Assembly: GCF_900451195.1 (NCBI RefSeq)
Contig: NZ_UGHR01000004.1
Coordinates: 62,001 to 126,000, forward strand
DNA length: 64,000 nt
Direction: 5' to 3'
DNA from: Iodobacter fluviatilis
GTDB taxonomy: Bacteria; Pseudomonadota; Gammaproteobacteria; Burkholderiales; Chitinibacteraceae
Shown one piece after another: positions 43,544-54,954 of this stretch. The notes beneath the pieces are model-generated. The model ran no database searches. It saw only the letters and a program-made list of their open reading frames with translations, and was not told where the DNA came from. Position numbers and translations under genes: made by a program. Each line of letters opens with the position of its first letter. The first letter of the stretch is position 1.

Positions 43544-45142
43544 TTATTTAGGTTTTTTTCTGAGTAGAGTAAAATGATCTTCTTTCTGAATGAAATAGTT
43601 ATTGTTATTCAGTGATTCAATTAAAGCATTGTCTTTTATAATAAACAATGTTTTATTGTCTATGCTGCCTTCTTTTAGCGCTTTTAATACAGTCTCATTT
43701 TCTGGCTGTATTTTGGATGCGTCATGGCGGGCAAAATAAGCGGTGTTAATGCTCATTTTATGCTGCGCAGCCCAATTGGCAAGATGAATATAATCCGGGT
43801 CTGCATGTTGCAGTGGATAGATTTTAAGTGCATTGAGCCCTTGTGGGGGCATTTGCCAGAATGGCGATTTTAATGGCGAGGGGCCGCTCAGGCCAGAGGG
43901 GATGCCTTCCTGTTTTAGTGTGGCAATGGTGCAATAGATATCCGAAAATTGTAATAATAAGGCGAGGCTTAAGATAAAGGCAGAGTGCCGGGGTTTAAAT
44001 TTTTTTAATAGTAATACGGTGCTGAGCAGAATCAGCAAATAGCTCAGGGGCCAGGTAAAGCGGCCAACCGCTCTGAATATACCCGTTAAAGCGGATATTG
44101 CTGCGGGCATTTTGATTTCAATTAAATGATAAGAGCCCAAGGTTATCAGCGGGCTGAGGGCATAGAGGGCAAGCAGGCTGCAGGCTGTTGCAAGTGGCCA
44201 CCATTGAATATCGGCGGATTCAGATTGATTCTGTGTGGGTTTTATTAATCTGGCAAGGCGGTTTAAAATAAGATTGATATAGATAAACAGTGCGCCTGTG
44301 CCCATATAATTCATCGCATCATTTTGCTCTGGCCAGGCTGAAGGTAGCTTGTGTAATAAGCCCCAGTTTTTTGAATCAATAACAGAAAGCAAATTGGCGC
44401 TATAGTATATTTGCCCTGTGCCAGACAGCCCGCCAGTAATACAAAAATAGCCGCTGCTATATAAAAGTGCATAAATGTAGATAGGCATAAATAATAGCGA
44501 TTGATATCTGTGGCGCGGATTAGCCCATAAAGAAGCCAGCCAGATGGGCAGTAGCATGGCCAGTAAATAGGCGTGAATCAGTGCTGCCAGCCCGAGAAAG
44601 AGATACCAGAGTTTGTTTTGCTTGCTGAGATAAGCCCAAAATCCACCCAGAATTAACCAGTGCGCAGACAGGGCAAAGTGCCCGACCCCGCCTATTCTTG
44701 CCATCATGGGGGCACTGGCTAAGAGTAAAAGACTGCTGGCAAGGCAGTAATAAAATGATTGGGTGGTGTATTTGGCGCATTGCCAGGCGAGTGCGCCCTG
44801 CAATATAAAGCAGAGCAGTATCCATATTCCCTGGTATTGGAAATGCTCGCTAAGCAGCGGTGATAATAATTTAAAAAATAGAGCAAATAGCGGAATCGAA
44901 TCGGTAAATACAATTGAGCTGGAAATCACCCCGCCGTATTGTGGATTTAAGCCTAAAGGCCAGTGCCATGTGTTATCCTGGCGAAAAAAAAGCCATCCAA
45001 GATAGCTTTGTGCAGGATCGCCCTGTAATAACCATTCGGTATTGCCCGGGGCCAGAATGTTTTTTTCAAAAAGAATAAAAAACATACCGGCCCCGATCAA
45101 TGCGGGAATGATCCAGCCCCAATTGGCCTGGGTTTTGCTCAC
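43544..45142 (-). CDS. DUF6311-like multi-span membrane protein
   Basis: 532 aa with about ten hydrophobic spans and a C-terminal soluble part (~residues 440-532). The early loop GDPAQSYLGWLFFRQD, GLNPQYGG and SSSIVFTDSIPLFALFFK fit the DUF6311/GT-C-like family of envelope glycosyltransferases. The start overlaps the rng stop by 4 bases, an odd coupling of a housekeeping RNase gene to a surface gene. It likely modifies surface glycans with the preceding genes; this is inference. Confidence 0.65.
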   Translation of the reverse strand: MSKTQANWGWIIPALIGAGMFFILFEKNILAPGNTEWLLQGDPAQSYLGWLFFRQDNTWHWPLGLNPQYGGVISSSIVFTDSIPLFALFFKLLSPLLSEHFQYQGIWILLCFILQGALAWQCAKYTTQSFYYCLASSLLLLASAPMMARIGGVGHFALSAHWLILGGFWAYLSKQNKLWYLFLGLAALIHAYLLAMLLPIWLASLWANPRHRYQSLLFMPIYIYALLYSSGYFCITGGLSGTGQIYYSANLLSVIDSKNWGLLHKLPSAWPEQNDAMNYMGTGALFIYINLILNRLARLIKPTQNQSESADIQWWPLATACSLLALYALSPLITLGSYHLIEIKMPAAISALTGIFRAVGRFTWPLSYLLILLSTVLLLKKFKPRHSAFILSLALLLQFSDIYCTIATLKQEGIPSGLSGPSPLKSPFWQMPPQGLNALKIYPLQHADPDYIHLANWAAQHKMSINTAYFARHDASKIQPENETVLKALKEGSIDNKTLFIIKDNALIESLNNNNYFIQKEDHFTLLRKKPK

Positions 45143-46593
45143 ACCAAAACCACGTCAAATATTTCCTGGGAATAGGCGTTTTCTACCTGCAAATAGATAG
45201 GTTTTTGAATAAAGTCGGCCAGCTGGGCAAGATTGGCGGATTCTTCATCCAGAAACATATCAATCACGCTTTGCGAGGCAAGGATCCGGTATTCTTTGGC
45301 GTTGAACTGACGGGCTTCGCGCAGGATTTCACGCAGAATTTCGTAGCAAATGGTTTGTGCGGTTTTGATTTCACCACGCCCCTGGCAGGTTGGGCAGGTT
45401 TGGCAAAGCACATGCGCCAGCGATTCACGCGTGCGTTTGCGGGTAATTTCTACTAAGCCAAGGCTGGTAAAGGGGCTGACGGTCACCTTGGTACGGTCAC
45501 GGCTCATGGCTTTTTTTAGCTCATCCATTACGGCCGTTTTGTGCTCTTCATTATCCATATCGATAAAATCGACAATGATAATGCCGCCTAAATTGCGCAG
45601 GCGCAGCTGACGGGCAATAACCTGTGTGGCTTCCAGATTGGTTTTGAAAATGGTGTCATCAAAGGAGCGGGTGCCCACAAAACCGCCGGTATTAACATCT
45701 ACCGTGGTCATGGCTTCGGTCTGATCGATGATCAGGTAGCCGCCAAATTTAAGATCAACCCGTCGCACCATGGCGTGTTCGATTTCTGCCTCTACCGCAA
45801 ACAATTCAAACAGGGGCCGCTCGCCAGCGTAATGCTTTACCCGTGGCAAAACATCAGAGACAAAAGAGCCTGCAAATTCGCTCATTTTGGCAAAATTTTC
45901 GCGTGAATCGACCAGCACTTCTTCGGTTTCGCTGTTGACCATATCGCGTAACACACGCAATTGCAGCGATAAATCCTGAAATAACAGCGATCTGGCGGGC
46001 AGGGTGACTGATTTTTGCTGGATATCTGCCCAGATTCTATCCAGATACTGAATATCGGCGGTCAGCTCCTCATCCGTGGCGTGTTCGGCCGAGGTGCGGA
46101 TGATATAGCCCTGATGCTTTGATTCGGCCAGCAGTAATTCAAGGCGTTTTTTTAGCTGGCTGCGTTCACCATCTTTGTCGATGCGCTGGCTGATGCCGAT
46201 ATGTTTTTCTTGAGGTAAAAAAACTAAAAAGCGCCCTGCAATGCTGATCTGAGTAGAGAGCCGTGCGCCTTTGCTACCGATCGGGTCTTTGGCGACTTGC
46301 ACCAGCACCGGCTGGCCTTCGTGCACAATGCGCTCGATTCTTTGCACTTCATTAGGATGCTGACGTTGCTCGATCACATCGGCAATATGCAAAAAAGCGG
46401 CACGCTCTAGGCCAATTTCAATAAAGGCGCTTTGCATGCCGGGTAAGACGCGCTTCACCACGCCCAAATAAATATTGCCAACCAGGCCACGGTGGGCTGA
46501 TCGTTCTATATGAATATCCTGAACCACACCATCTTCAACGGTGGCCACGCGGGTTTCTTGTGGGGTGATGTTGACGAGGATTTGTTCTTTCAT
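45139..46593 (-). CDS. rng: Ribonuclease G
   Basis: Endoribonuclease maturing the 5' end of 16S rRNA and decaying some mRNAs. 484 aa (E. coli 489). An S1-like domain (GLVGNIYLGVVKRVLPGMQ, RAAFLHI) is followed by the catalytic core with TVDVNTGGFVG and FIDMDNEEH acidic residues, and the zinc-link motif CQTCPTCQGRG. The C-terminal extension of RNase E is absent. Ribosome binding site region is weak. The membrane protein gene downstream overlaps it by 4 bases. Confidence 0.95.
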   Translation of the reverse strand: MKEQILVNITPQETRVATVEDGVVQDIHIERSAHRGLVGNIYLGVVKRVLPGMQSAFIEIGLERAAFLHIADVIEQRQHPNEVQRIERIVHEGQPVLVQVAKDPIGSKGARLSTQISIAGRFLVFLPQEKHIGISQRIDKDGERSQLKKRLELLLAESKHQGYIIRTSAEHATDEELTADIQYLDRIWADIQQKSVTLPARSLLFQDLSLQLRVLRDMVNSETEEVLVDSRENFAKMSEFAGSFVSDVLPRVKHYAGERPLFELFAVEAEIEHAMVRRVDLKFGGYLIIDQTEAMTTVDVNTGGFVGTRSFDDTIFKTNLEATQVIARQLRLRNLGGIIIVDFIDMDNEEHKTAVMDELKKAMSRDRTKVTVSPFTSLGLVEITRKRTRESLAHVLCQTCPTCQGRGEIKTAQTICYEILREILREARQFNAKEYRILASQSVIDMFLDEESANLAQLADFIQKPIYLQVENAYSQEIFDVVLV

Positions 46594-46688
46594 TGGGAAG
46601 GCCCTGTTTTTTATATTTGCTTGGGTCGGTCGTAGTGGCGTTTGGTGTAGGGCGGGAGAAACCCGATTTGAAAGCTTTTACAGTGATT

Positions 46689-46808
46689 GCTAAATCTTGA
46701 ACCAAAGAGAGCACAGAGGACTCAGAGTTTCACAGAGAAAAACAGCTTGTTTTGATTTTCTCTGTGGCACTCTGTGCTCTCCTTTTCCTCTGTGGTTCAA
46801 GATTTTGC
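46689..46808. repeat. Long imperfect palindrome, copy C
   Basis: GCTAAATCTTGAACCA pairs with TGGTTCAAGATTTTGC, and inside it GAGAGCACAGAGGACTCAGAG faces CTCTGTGGCACTCTGTGCTC. It is the best-preserved copy of the family (see 4154-4280 and 5712-5859), lying between holA and rng, both on the minus strand. Confidence 0.85.
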
Positions 46809-46844
46809 TCATTTCTTGACCAGCAGAGGCATTTTGCCACGTTA

Positions 46845-47846
46845 TTATTTTTTCCTTAATAATGGCAAGCACATCACCATGAGTTCGTCCCACACTTCGC
46901 CTTTGCCTATGCCCTTATTCATCTGATCGATGAGGGCGGCGTGGGCGAGGGCAGTTTTTAGTTGGGCGGCTTTTACTCGGGCGAGCGCTGGCTCGACTAG
47001 CTTTTGTTTTTCGCCCCAAATACGTAATTCTTTAAATAACTGTGCGGTGGGCGTGCCGCGTTGTTTGCCAAGGCCTAGGCGATAGAGGGTACGGATTTCT
47101 TCCGCCAATGACCATAGCACTAAATGCGGGGCTTCACCTTCGGCGCGCAGGCCTGCCAGCATACGGGCAAAGCGGGTGGCATCCCCTGTAAGTAAGGCTG
47201 CGCCCAGCTGAAACACATCGTAGCGCGCCACGTTCGCAACGCTGGCTTGTAAATCGCTGACGCTGATTTCACCCTCTGGATGCAGCAGAGCCAGCTTTTG
47301 GATTTCTTGAAAAGCGGCCAGCAAATTGCCTTCAACCCGGTCTGCTAAAAATTGCAATGCTTCGGGGGAGAGTTTTTGCTGCTGGCGGGCCAGTCGACCG
47401 GCTATCCATTCGGGTAACTGGCGGTGTTCGATATTTTTGGCTTCCAGCACTTCGCCTTTGGCCGCCAGCGCTTGAAACCATTTGCTGTTCTGGCCCGTTT
47501 TATCAAGCCGCGGGCAGGTGACTAAGGTGATGGTGTCGGGCGGCAGGCGCTGGCAATAGGCTTCAATGGCTTTGCCGCCATCGATGCCGGGCTTGCCCGT
47601 GCTGATGCGCAGCTCGATGAGTTTTTTATCTGAAAAGAGCGAAAAAGAATTGCCCTGCATTTCCAGCTCAGACCATGCAAAGCCGGGCTCTACGGTGAGC
47701 ACTTCACGCTCTGCATAGCCAGCAGCTCTTGCTGCATCTCTGATTTGCTGCGCAGCTTCGAGCACCAGCAGGGTTTCATCGCCGTGCAGGGTGTAAAGTC
47801 CGGCGAGGCCTTTGCTCAGGTGGCGGGGCAGATCATCAGGGCGCAT
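46845..47846 (-). CDS. holA: DNA polymerase III delta subunit
   Basis: Clamp-loader subunit that opens the beta clamp. 333 aa (E. coli 343). LYTLHGDETLLVLEAAQQIR is the degenerate P-loop region, with NSFSLFSDKKLIELR and GNLLAAFQEIQKLALL as in other HolA proteins. Gene order leuS-lptE-holA is conserved in gamma- and betaproteobacteria, which supports the assignment and co-transcription. 33 bases separate it from lptE. Confidence 0.93.
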   Translation of the reverse strand: MRPDDLPRHLSKGLAGLYTLHGDETLLVLEAAQQIRDAARAAGYAEREVLTVEPGFAWSELEMQGNSFSLFSDKKLIELRISTGKPGIDGGKAIEAYCQRLPPDTITLVTCPRLDKTGQNSKWFQALAAKGEVLEAKNIEHRQLPEWIAGRLARQQQKLSPEALQFLADRVEGNLLAAFQEIQKLALLHPEGEISVSDLQASVANVARYDVFQLGAALLTGDATRFARMLAGLRAEGEAPHLVLWSLAEEIRTLYRLGLGKQRGTPTAQLFKELRIWGEKQKLVEPALARVKAAQLKTALAHAALIDQMNKGIGKGEVWDELMVMCLPLLRKK

Positions 47847-47879
47847 GCTTAATCCTTACGCTGATGGGATGAGGATGAT

Positions 47880-48380
47880 TTACGGCGCATCTTTCAATTT
47901 GGCCAGTGCGCTGATGCGGCGCAAAATTTGCTGGGCTGCGTCTTGCTGCATATCGGTGATCAGAAGCCCTGCTTCCGCGTCTTTACCTAGGCTATTGTTT
48001 TCGTCGTAGCTGTAATCGCGGTTGAGCTGCAATTTGCCATTTTCAATCAGCTGCTGCTCACCGGCCTGCACGCTGTAATTAACGCGATAAAACAGACGGT
48101 ATTCGCTAACCCGGCCCGCATTATTTACCGTAAGCACTTTTTGCTCGGTGCTTTCATTGATGATATGGATCACCACGGCGGCTTTGCTGCTTGTGACGGT
48201 GACACCCGGCAGAGTGGTCAGGCTTTGTTTTAGCTGATATGCAACACTGGTTTCCCCTAGCACAAAGGCGGTGGAGTAAGGGAAGGTGCCCGGCCCGGTG
48301 CCGCGCAAATGAAAGCCGCAGCCTGTCAGCAGGCCAAACAGAAGCATAGAGATAAAGGCTTTAAGCATAGGTTTGCCCAT
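47880..48380 (-). CDS. lptE: LPS assembly lipoprotein LptE
   Basis: About 166 aa. The N-terminal signal with lipobox GLLTGC and the following GFHLRG are diagnostic: LptE is the lipoprotein that plugs LptD in the outer membrane and helps deliver lipopolysaccharide. NRDYSYDENNSLGK and DMQQDAAQQILRRI in the second half are family-like. Start is uncertain (ATG 48380 or 48368); the ATG at 48413 falls inside a hairpin arm and is unlikely. It lies between leuS and holA. Confidence 0.9.
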   Translation of the reverse strand: MGKPMLKAFISMLLFGLLTGCGFHLRGTGPGTFPYSTAFVLGETSVAYQLKQSLTTLPGVTVTSSKAAVVIHIINESTEQKVLTVNNAGRVSEYRLFYRVNYSVQAGEQQLIENGKLQLNRDYSYDENNSLGKDAEAGLLITDMQQDAAQQILRRISALAKLKDAP

Positions 48381-48410
48381 GGTTAGCTGCGGGTTGGATA
48401 AATAGCCGGT

Positions 48411-48461
48411 CATGGCCGTTGAAACCCGCGTATTAATTGCCCGCAGGTTTCAACGGCCATG
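48411..48461. repeat. Perfect 16-bp inverted repeat between leuS and lptE
   Basis: CATGGCCGTTGAAACC (48411-48426) and GGTTTCAACGGCCATG (48446-48461) can form a very stable hairpin with an inner GCG/CGC extension. There is no T-run for the minus-strand transcript, so it more likely shapes RNA processing or translation of lptE than full termination. Confidence 0.75.
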
Positions 48462-48474
48462 CCGCTGTGGCCTT

Positions 48475-51120
<2,646 letters not shown>

Positions 51121-51165
51121 TTATATCCCGAATGTCTGGATTTCGGGTTTCAGAAGGAAGCTGAT

Positions 51166-52017
51166 ATGCGTTTAGTGCTTTTAATGGGTTTATTACTCGC
51201 CTCTCTTGCCCATGCTGGGCCCGCCATTGTGGAATCCGTGCAGCTGCCTGCATGGGTGGAGCGCAGCGAGATAAAAAAACCACTCTCACCCCAGATGCAG
51301 CTTTTACCAGGAGACCGGATCACGACCGGGGCAGGGGCAAGGGTTTACTTGCTGCTACCCGAAGGGAGCCGGGTGAAGCTGGGCGAAAATGCGCATTTAT
51401 TCCTTGATCAACTTAATGAAGCCAATGGCAAAGAGGGGAGTGTTTTTAAGGCTGCGCTAAAAATGGTGACCGGCGCTTTTCGCTTTACGACCAATGCATT
51501 GAATAAAAACAGCCAGCGTGAGGTGAAAGTCACTGTGGCCGCCGTAACAGCGGGGATACGCGGTACCGATTTATGGGGCAAGGCCGATAGTGATAAAGAC
51601 GTGGTGTGCCTGCTGGAAGGCAAAATATCTGTGGCAGCAGAGGGCAGGCCGCAGGTGGAGCTGAACGAGCCTTTAAGTTTTTATATTGCCCCGCATGATC
51701 AGGAGCCTCTGCCCGTTGGGAAAGTAGAGCCAGAAAAACTAAAAAAATGGGCGGCAGAAACCGAAATAGAAAACCATGCCGGTGTACTTGCTGAAAAAGG
51801 ACCGTGGCGTATTACCTGGGCCAATTACGCCAGCGCAGACGAGGCTTTGGTGCTTTATGATCGCTTGCAGCAGGCGGGGTATCCGGTAAAAATTCGCAGC
51901 CAGGCTAGGCGCTATCGGGTGGTGTTGGCGGGCCTCACATCAGAAGCAGATGCTAGGGCCGTGGTGGGTAAAGTGCACGCACAATTTACCACTCCGCTGG
52001 CAGAGGTTAGACGTTAG
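51166..52017 (+). CDS. FecR domain protein with C-terminal SPOR domain
   Basis: 283 aa. Signal peptide (MRLVLLMGLLLASLAHA), then a FecR-type domain at residues ~45-170 (LLPGDRITTGAGARVYLLLP, VAAVTAGIRGTDLWGK, CLLEGKISV) and a SPOR domain at the C-terminus (~residues 210-283: WRITWANYASADEALVLYDR, YRVVLAGLTSEADARA) that binds denuded peptidoglycan at division sites. It is not a TonB anti-sigma protein: no membrane span or sigma gene nearby. Periplasmic role at the septum is inferred. Confidence 0.85.
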   Translation: MRLVLLMGLLLASLAHAGPAIVESVQLPAWVERSEIKKPLSPQMQLLPGDRITTGAGARVYLLLPEGSRVKLGENAHLFLDQLNEANGKEGSVFKAALKMVTGAFRFTTNALNKNSQREVKVTVAAVTAGIRGTDLWGKADSDKDVVCLLEGKISVAAEGRPQVELNEPLSFYIAPHDQEPLPVGKVEPEKLKKWAAETEIENHAGVLAEKGPWRITWANYASADEALVLYDRLQQAGYPVKIRSQARRYRVVLAGLTSEADARAVVGKVHAQFTTPLAEVRR

Positions 52018-52189
52018 CTTACGATTTTAACTTACAATTGTTTCGAGTGGTTGATGTTTAAAATACACTGAAGCAATTAATTAATTACTAATTATGTAAA
52101 AAATATTTGTTTTTTTCTTAGAGCTACAGCCGCAATGCACTAGATTGATATAAATCCCGTCTGGGTCGGGCTATTGATTGAGGTGCACT

Positions 52190-53509
52190 ATGTTTTTTAA
52201 GCAAAGTCGGCTGATTAGCCAATTAGACAGCGCGGCCGAAGCGGCTTTGCGTGGAGATATGCCACGTTGGACCATGGATGGCGACGAGAAGCTGCGAGCG
52301 ATTGGCGATAAATTACATCGCATCTGGCATAAAACCAGTGAAGAGCTTTCTGCTGCCCTGCATGAAAAACGCGCTTTACATGATGAATTAAGCGCTTTGC
52401 AGGAAGAATTAGCCAGGGAACAAGCGCAGTACACGGCTTTAGAAACACGTTTTGATCTGGTGAACCGGGCATCAAGTGAAGGCCTTTGGGATATGAGCGT
52501 GGTGGCGGGTGATCCGGTTAATCCCGCTAATGTATTCTGGTGGTCGCCTACCTTTAGGCATTTGCTGGGGTTTAGCGATGAGCGGGATTTTCCCAATGTG
52601 CTGGGGAGCTGGGCTAACCTTTTGCACCCTGAGGATAAAGACACCACACTAACTGCCTTTGCCGATCACTTAAATGACAGAAGCGGACGCACTCCTTACG
52701 ATATTGAATACCGCCTGCAATGCAAAGATAAGCAATATCGCTGGTTTAGGGCCAGAGGGGCCACTCAGCGTAATAGCGAAGGCGTACCGCTCAGAGTGGC
52801 TGGCTCTTTAGAGGGAATCTCCCTGCGTAAAAAGCACGAGGCCGAACTTGATAAAACTCTGACCCGATTCGAGCTAAGTAGCGCAATGCTGTCTGAAGGC
52901 CTGTGGGATATGGAAGTCGATGTGGATAACCCGGTTAACCCGCAAAATGCTTTCTGGTGGTCAGAGCAATTCAGGTCTTTATTGGGTTTTCATTCGGTGA
53001 ACGAGTTTCCAGATGTACTGGAAAGCTGGGCCAGCCGCCTACACCCGGATGAAAAGCAAGGCGTGCTTGATGCATTTGCCGCGCATTTAAACGATAAAAC
53101 CGGCAAAACCCCCTACGACATCGAATACCGCCTGAAGTGTAAAAACAACGAATACCATTGGTTTCGCGCCAGAGGCAAAACCCGCCGCGACAGCAATGGC
53201 GCAGCGCTGCGCGTGGTGGGGGCTTTGGCCGCCATCGATGCCGAAAAACAATCCGAAGCACTGAGCGGCGAAAGCTCGCAAAGGCAAAGCTTAGAAAAAA
53301 GCCTGGCCGAAATCGCCACCATTGTCGGTACGATTAAATCGATTGCCGATCAGACCAATCTGCTGGCGCTGAACGCCGCCATCGAAGCCGCCCGCGCCGG
53401 AGAAGCAGGCCGTGGCTTTGCCGTGGTGGCCGATGAAGTCAGAAAACTAGCAGAAAGAACCAGTGCCGCAACGCTGGATGTAGAAAGTTTAGTCAGACAG
53501 AGTAAGTAA
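52190..53509 (+). CDS. Soluble chemoreceptor with two PAS domains and a short MCP signalling domain
   Basis: 439 aa, no membrane span or HAMP. A coiled N-terminal stretch (~40-80) precedes two PAS (PAS_3-type) domains at ~84-210 and ~215-340; both end in near-identical blocks ([18 protein letters not shown] / [18 protein letters not shown], then FRARG), so one arose by duplication. The signalling tip is [19 protein letters not shown] with [18 protein letters not shown] after it. Only ~80 residues of signalling helix remain, much less than classical receptors. It probably senses a cytoplasmic cue such as redox and signals through CheA/CheW. Start ATG 52190 has GAGG nearby. Confidence 0.88.
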   Translation: MFFKQSRLISQLDSAAEAALRGDMPRWTMDGDEKLRAIGDKLHRIWHKTSEELSAALHEKRALHDELSALQEELAREQAQYTALETRFDLVNRASSEGLWDMSVVAGDPVNPANVFWWSPTFRHLLGFSDERDFPNVLGSWANLLHPEDKDTTLTAFADHLNDRSGRTPYDIEYRLQCKDKQYRWFRARGATQRNSEGVPLRVAGSLEGISLRKKHEAELDKTLTRFELSSAMLSEGLWDMEVDVDNPVNPQNAFWWSEQFRSLLGFHSVNEFPDVLESWASRLHPDEKQGVLDAFAAHLNDKTGKTPYDIEYRLKCKNNEYHWFRARGKTRRDSNGAALRVVGALAAIDAEKQSEALSGESSQRQSLEKSLAEIATIVGTIKSIADQTNLLALNAAIEAARAGEAGRGFAVVADEVRKLAERTSAATLDVESLVRQSK

Positions 53510-53576
53510 AGCTGCGAATGTGAAAATGGCATCGATGGCTGCAAGCGTCGATGCCATAGCGGTGTTTACCCAAGTT

Positions 53577-53924
53577 CTACATATCATTGATGGCAGCCAA
53601 GCCGCGGTTGACCACATCCATACATTGTTTCTCATCCAGAATGTTTTCAATTCCACCTTGCTTATCAAAGCATTTGCAGCTGGTTTTTTTAGCGTTTGTT
53701 GCGCAGCCGCTGATACTGGCTAAACGCTGCCTGCGCTTATTATCTGCGGCATATTCTTTGGCTTTTCGTTCGTTATCTTTTTGAATTTGTTCAAGTGCTT
53801 TGGTGGTGCTTTGTATTGCGCCGTCCGTGATACCCCGGCTGATTTCACGCGAGGTATTTTCAATTACACCTGCGTGGGTGTTCAGCGTTATTAATGTTAG
53901 GCAAGCAAGTAATCGTCGTTGCAT
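53577..53924 (-). CDS. Small secreted protein with Zot-tail-like cysteine motif
   Basis: 115 aa. Signal peptide MQRRLLACLTLITLNTHA, a lysine/glutamate-rich helical middle, then SGCATNAKKTSCKCFDKQGG followed by EKQCMDVVNRGL. The spacing GC-x7-8-C-x-CFD-x-Q/xG ... C-x-x-V-x-x-G resembles the periplasmic cysteine tail of Zot-type assembly proteins of filamentous phages in betaproteobacteria, without the ATPase part. No other phage gene is seen nearby. Function unknown; resemblance is by eye. Confidence 0.55.
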   Translation of the reverse strand: MQRRLLACLTLITLNTHAGVIENTSREISRGITDGAIQSTTKALEQIQKDNERKAKEYAADNKRRQRLASISGCATNAKKTSCKCFDKQGGIENILDEKQCMDVVNRGLAAINDM

Positions 53925-54107
53925 ATCTTACCTGTTGAGTTTGGTTTTGGTGAGTATTATAGCTATGCTATATGGTTGTTATCTTACTTATTATTTTCAT
54001 TGTTTGTTGGTTCTTTGGTGCGGGTTGGGTTTATCGACCAGCGCTGAGCCATGCCGCTAATTACACGTTACCTACTCGATTATTGCTCTTCAGCTTATTA
54101 GCGGTCC

Positions 54108-54152
54108 CGAATCGTGGGTTACGCCTGCGGCTAATCTGCCCTACAGGGCGGC
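54108..54152. repeat. Degenerate GGGTTA/CTAA...GCCCTACAGGGC element, copy 1
   Basis: Contains GAATCGTGGGTTACGCCTGC and GGCTAATCTGCCCTACAGGG, made of partly self-complementary pieces. Related copies lie at 54811-54840, 54901-54933, 55766-55826 and 55866-55902, bracketing the next two genes. Confidence 0.65.
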
Positions 54153-54183
54153 CATTTTATGGGGGTATATTTTGTTAGGACTC

Positions 54184-54780
54184 ATGCTGACCACCGAGGA
54201 ACTTGAACGTGCAAGATGTTACGTTGAGGAGTTGCGTCTGTCCGTCCACGGGCTTGATCTGCCGAGCTCCAATCGCATGCGCGCTGCAGGTTCGTGCTTC
54301 GCAATTGCGCAAGATCATCACCATGCAATCGTTCTACTTATTCAAGAAAAGCTTTTCGCTTCGTCTTTCGCTCTCCTTCGAGTCGAATTTGAAGCGTATA
54401 TCCGTGGCGAGTGGCTATCACAATGCGCAAGCGATCCGATCGTTGATTCCTTTCTTCGAGGAAAAGAACCCCCTAAAGTCGATTGCCAGCTGGCTGAGCT
54501 AGAAATGCTCGAATCATTTAACGAAAAGCGTCTGTCGCAAATCAAGCAACAGACATGGAAATCAATGTGTGCCTATACGCATACTGGGGGTCTCCATGTG
54601 CAGCGCTGGAACACGGAGGATGGAATCGAAGCAAATTACACCCGAGATGAAGTTCTTGAAGTGCTGAAATTCGCTGAAATCATTGCCTCATGGTCTGTAA
54701 TCGGCGTTGCGCGACTAGCTAGTAATGATGAGTTGGCGGTACGAACTTTTGAGGGCTTTAAGAGACGGCTAGAGGAGTGA
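54184..54780 (+). CDS. Hypothetical protein, DUF6988-like
   Basis: 198 aa, mostly helical, no signal or membrane span. Recognisable blocks are AIAQDHHHAIVLLIQEKL, SFALLRVEFEAYIRGEWL and CAYTHTGGLHVQRWN, which fit what I recall of the DUF6988 family; I know no function. It is preceded by TTTGTTAGGACTCATG, the usual spacing of an integron-type GTTAG core and start codon, and its codon choice looks flatter than in flanking housekeeping genes. It has no obvious partner gene. Probably acquired. Confidence 0.6.
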   Translation: MLTTEELERARCYVEELRLSVHGLDLPSSNRMRAAGSCFAIAQDHHHAIVLLIQEKLFASSFALLRVEFEAYIRGEWLSQCASDPIVDSFLRGKEPPKVDCQLAELEMLESFNEKRLSQIKQQTWKSMCAYTHTGGLHVQRWNTEDGIEANYTRDEVLEVLKFAEIIASWSVIGVARLASNDELAVRTFEGFKRRLEE

Positions 54781-54810
54781 GTTCTAACTCGGTGCTGCCT
54801 CTCGCATGCC

Positions 54811-54940
54811 TGAATCGCGGGTTGCACCTGCGACTATAGATGGTGGTTATTCTGATACTTAAGGATAGCAAAAGGTAAACCTAGGACTAACCTCAATACT
54901 TCCGCGCCTGCGGCTAACCCGCCCTATAGGGCTCATGTCA
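54811..54940. repeat. Repeat copies 2 and 3 between the two cassette-like genes
   Basis: TGAATCGCGGGTTGCACCTG (54811) and CGCGCCTGCGGCTAACCCGC plus CCTATAGGGC (54903-54932) are degenerate versions of the element at 54108-54152. They lie between GTTCTAAC (54781, right after the first gene) and GTTAGAG (54944, right before the second). Confidence 0.6.
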
Positions 54941-54954
54941 AACGTTAGAGTCAA

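Noticed and set aside
51166..52017. FecR-type iron-transport anti-sigma factor
   Set aside because: It has a signal peptide, no inner-membrane span, a SPOR domain and no ECF sigma gene nearby.
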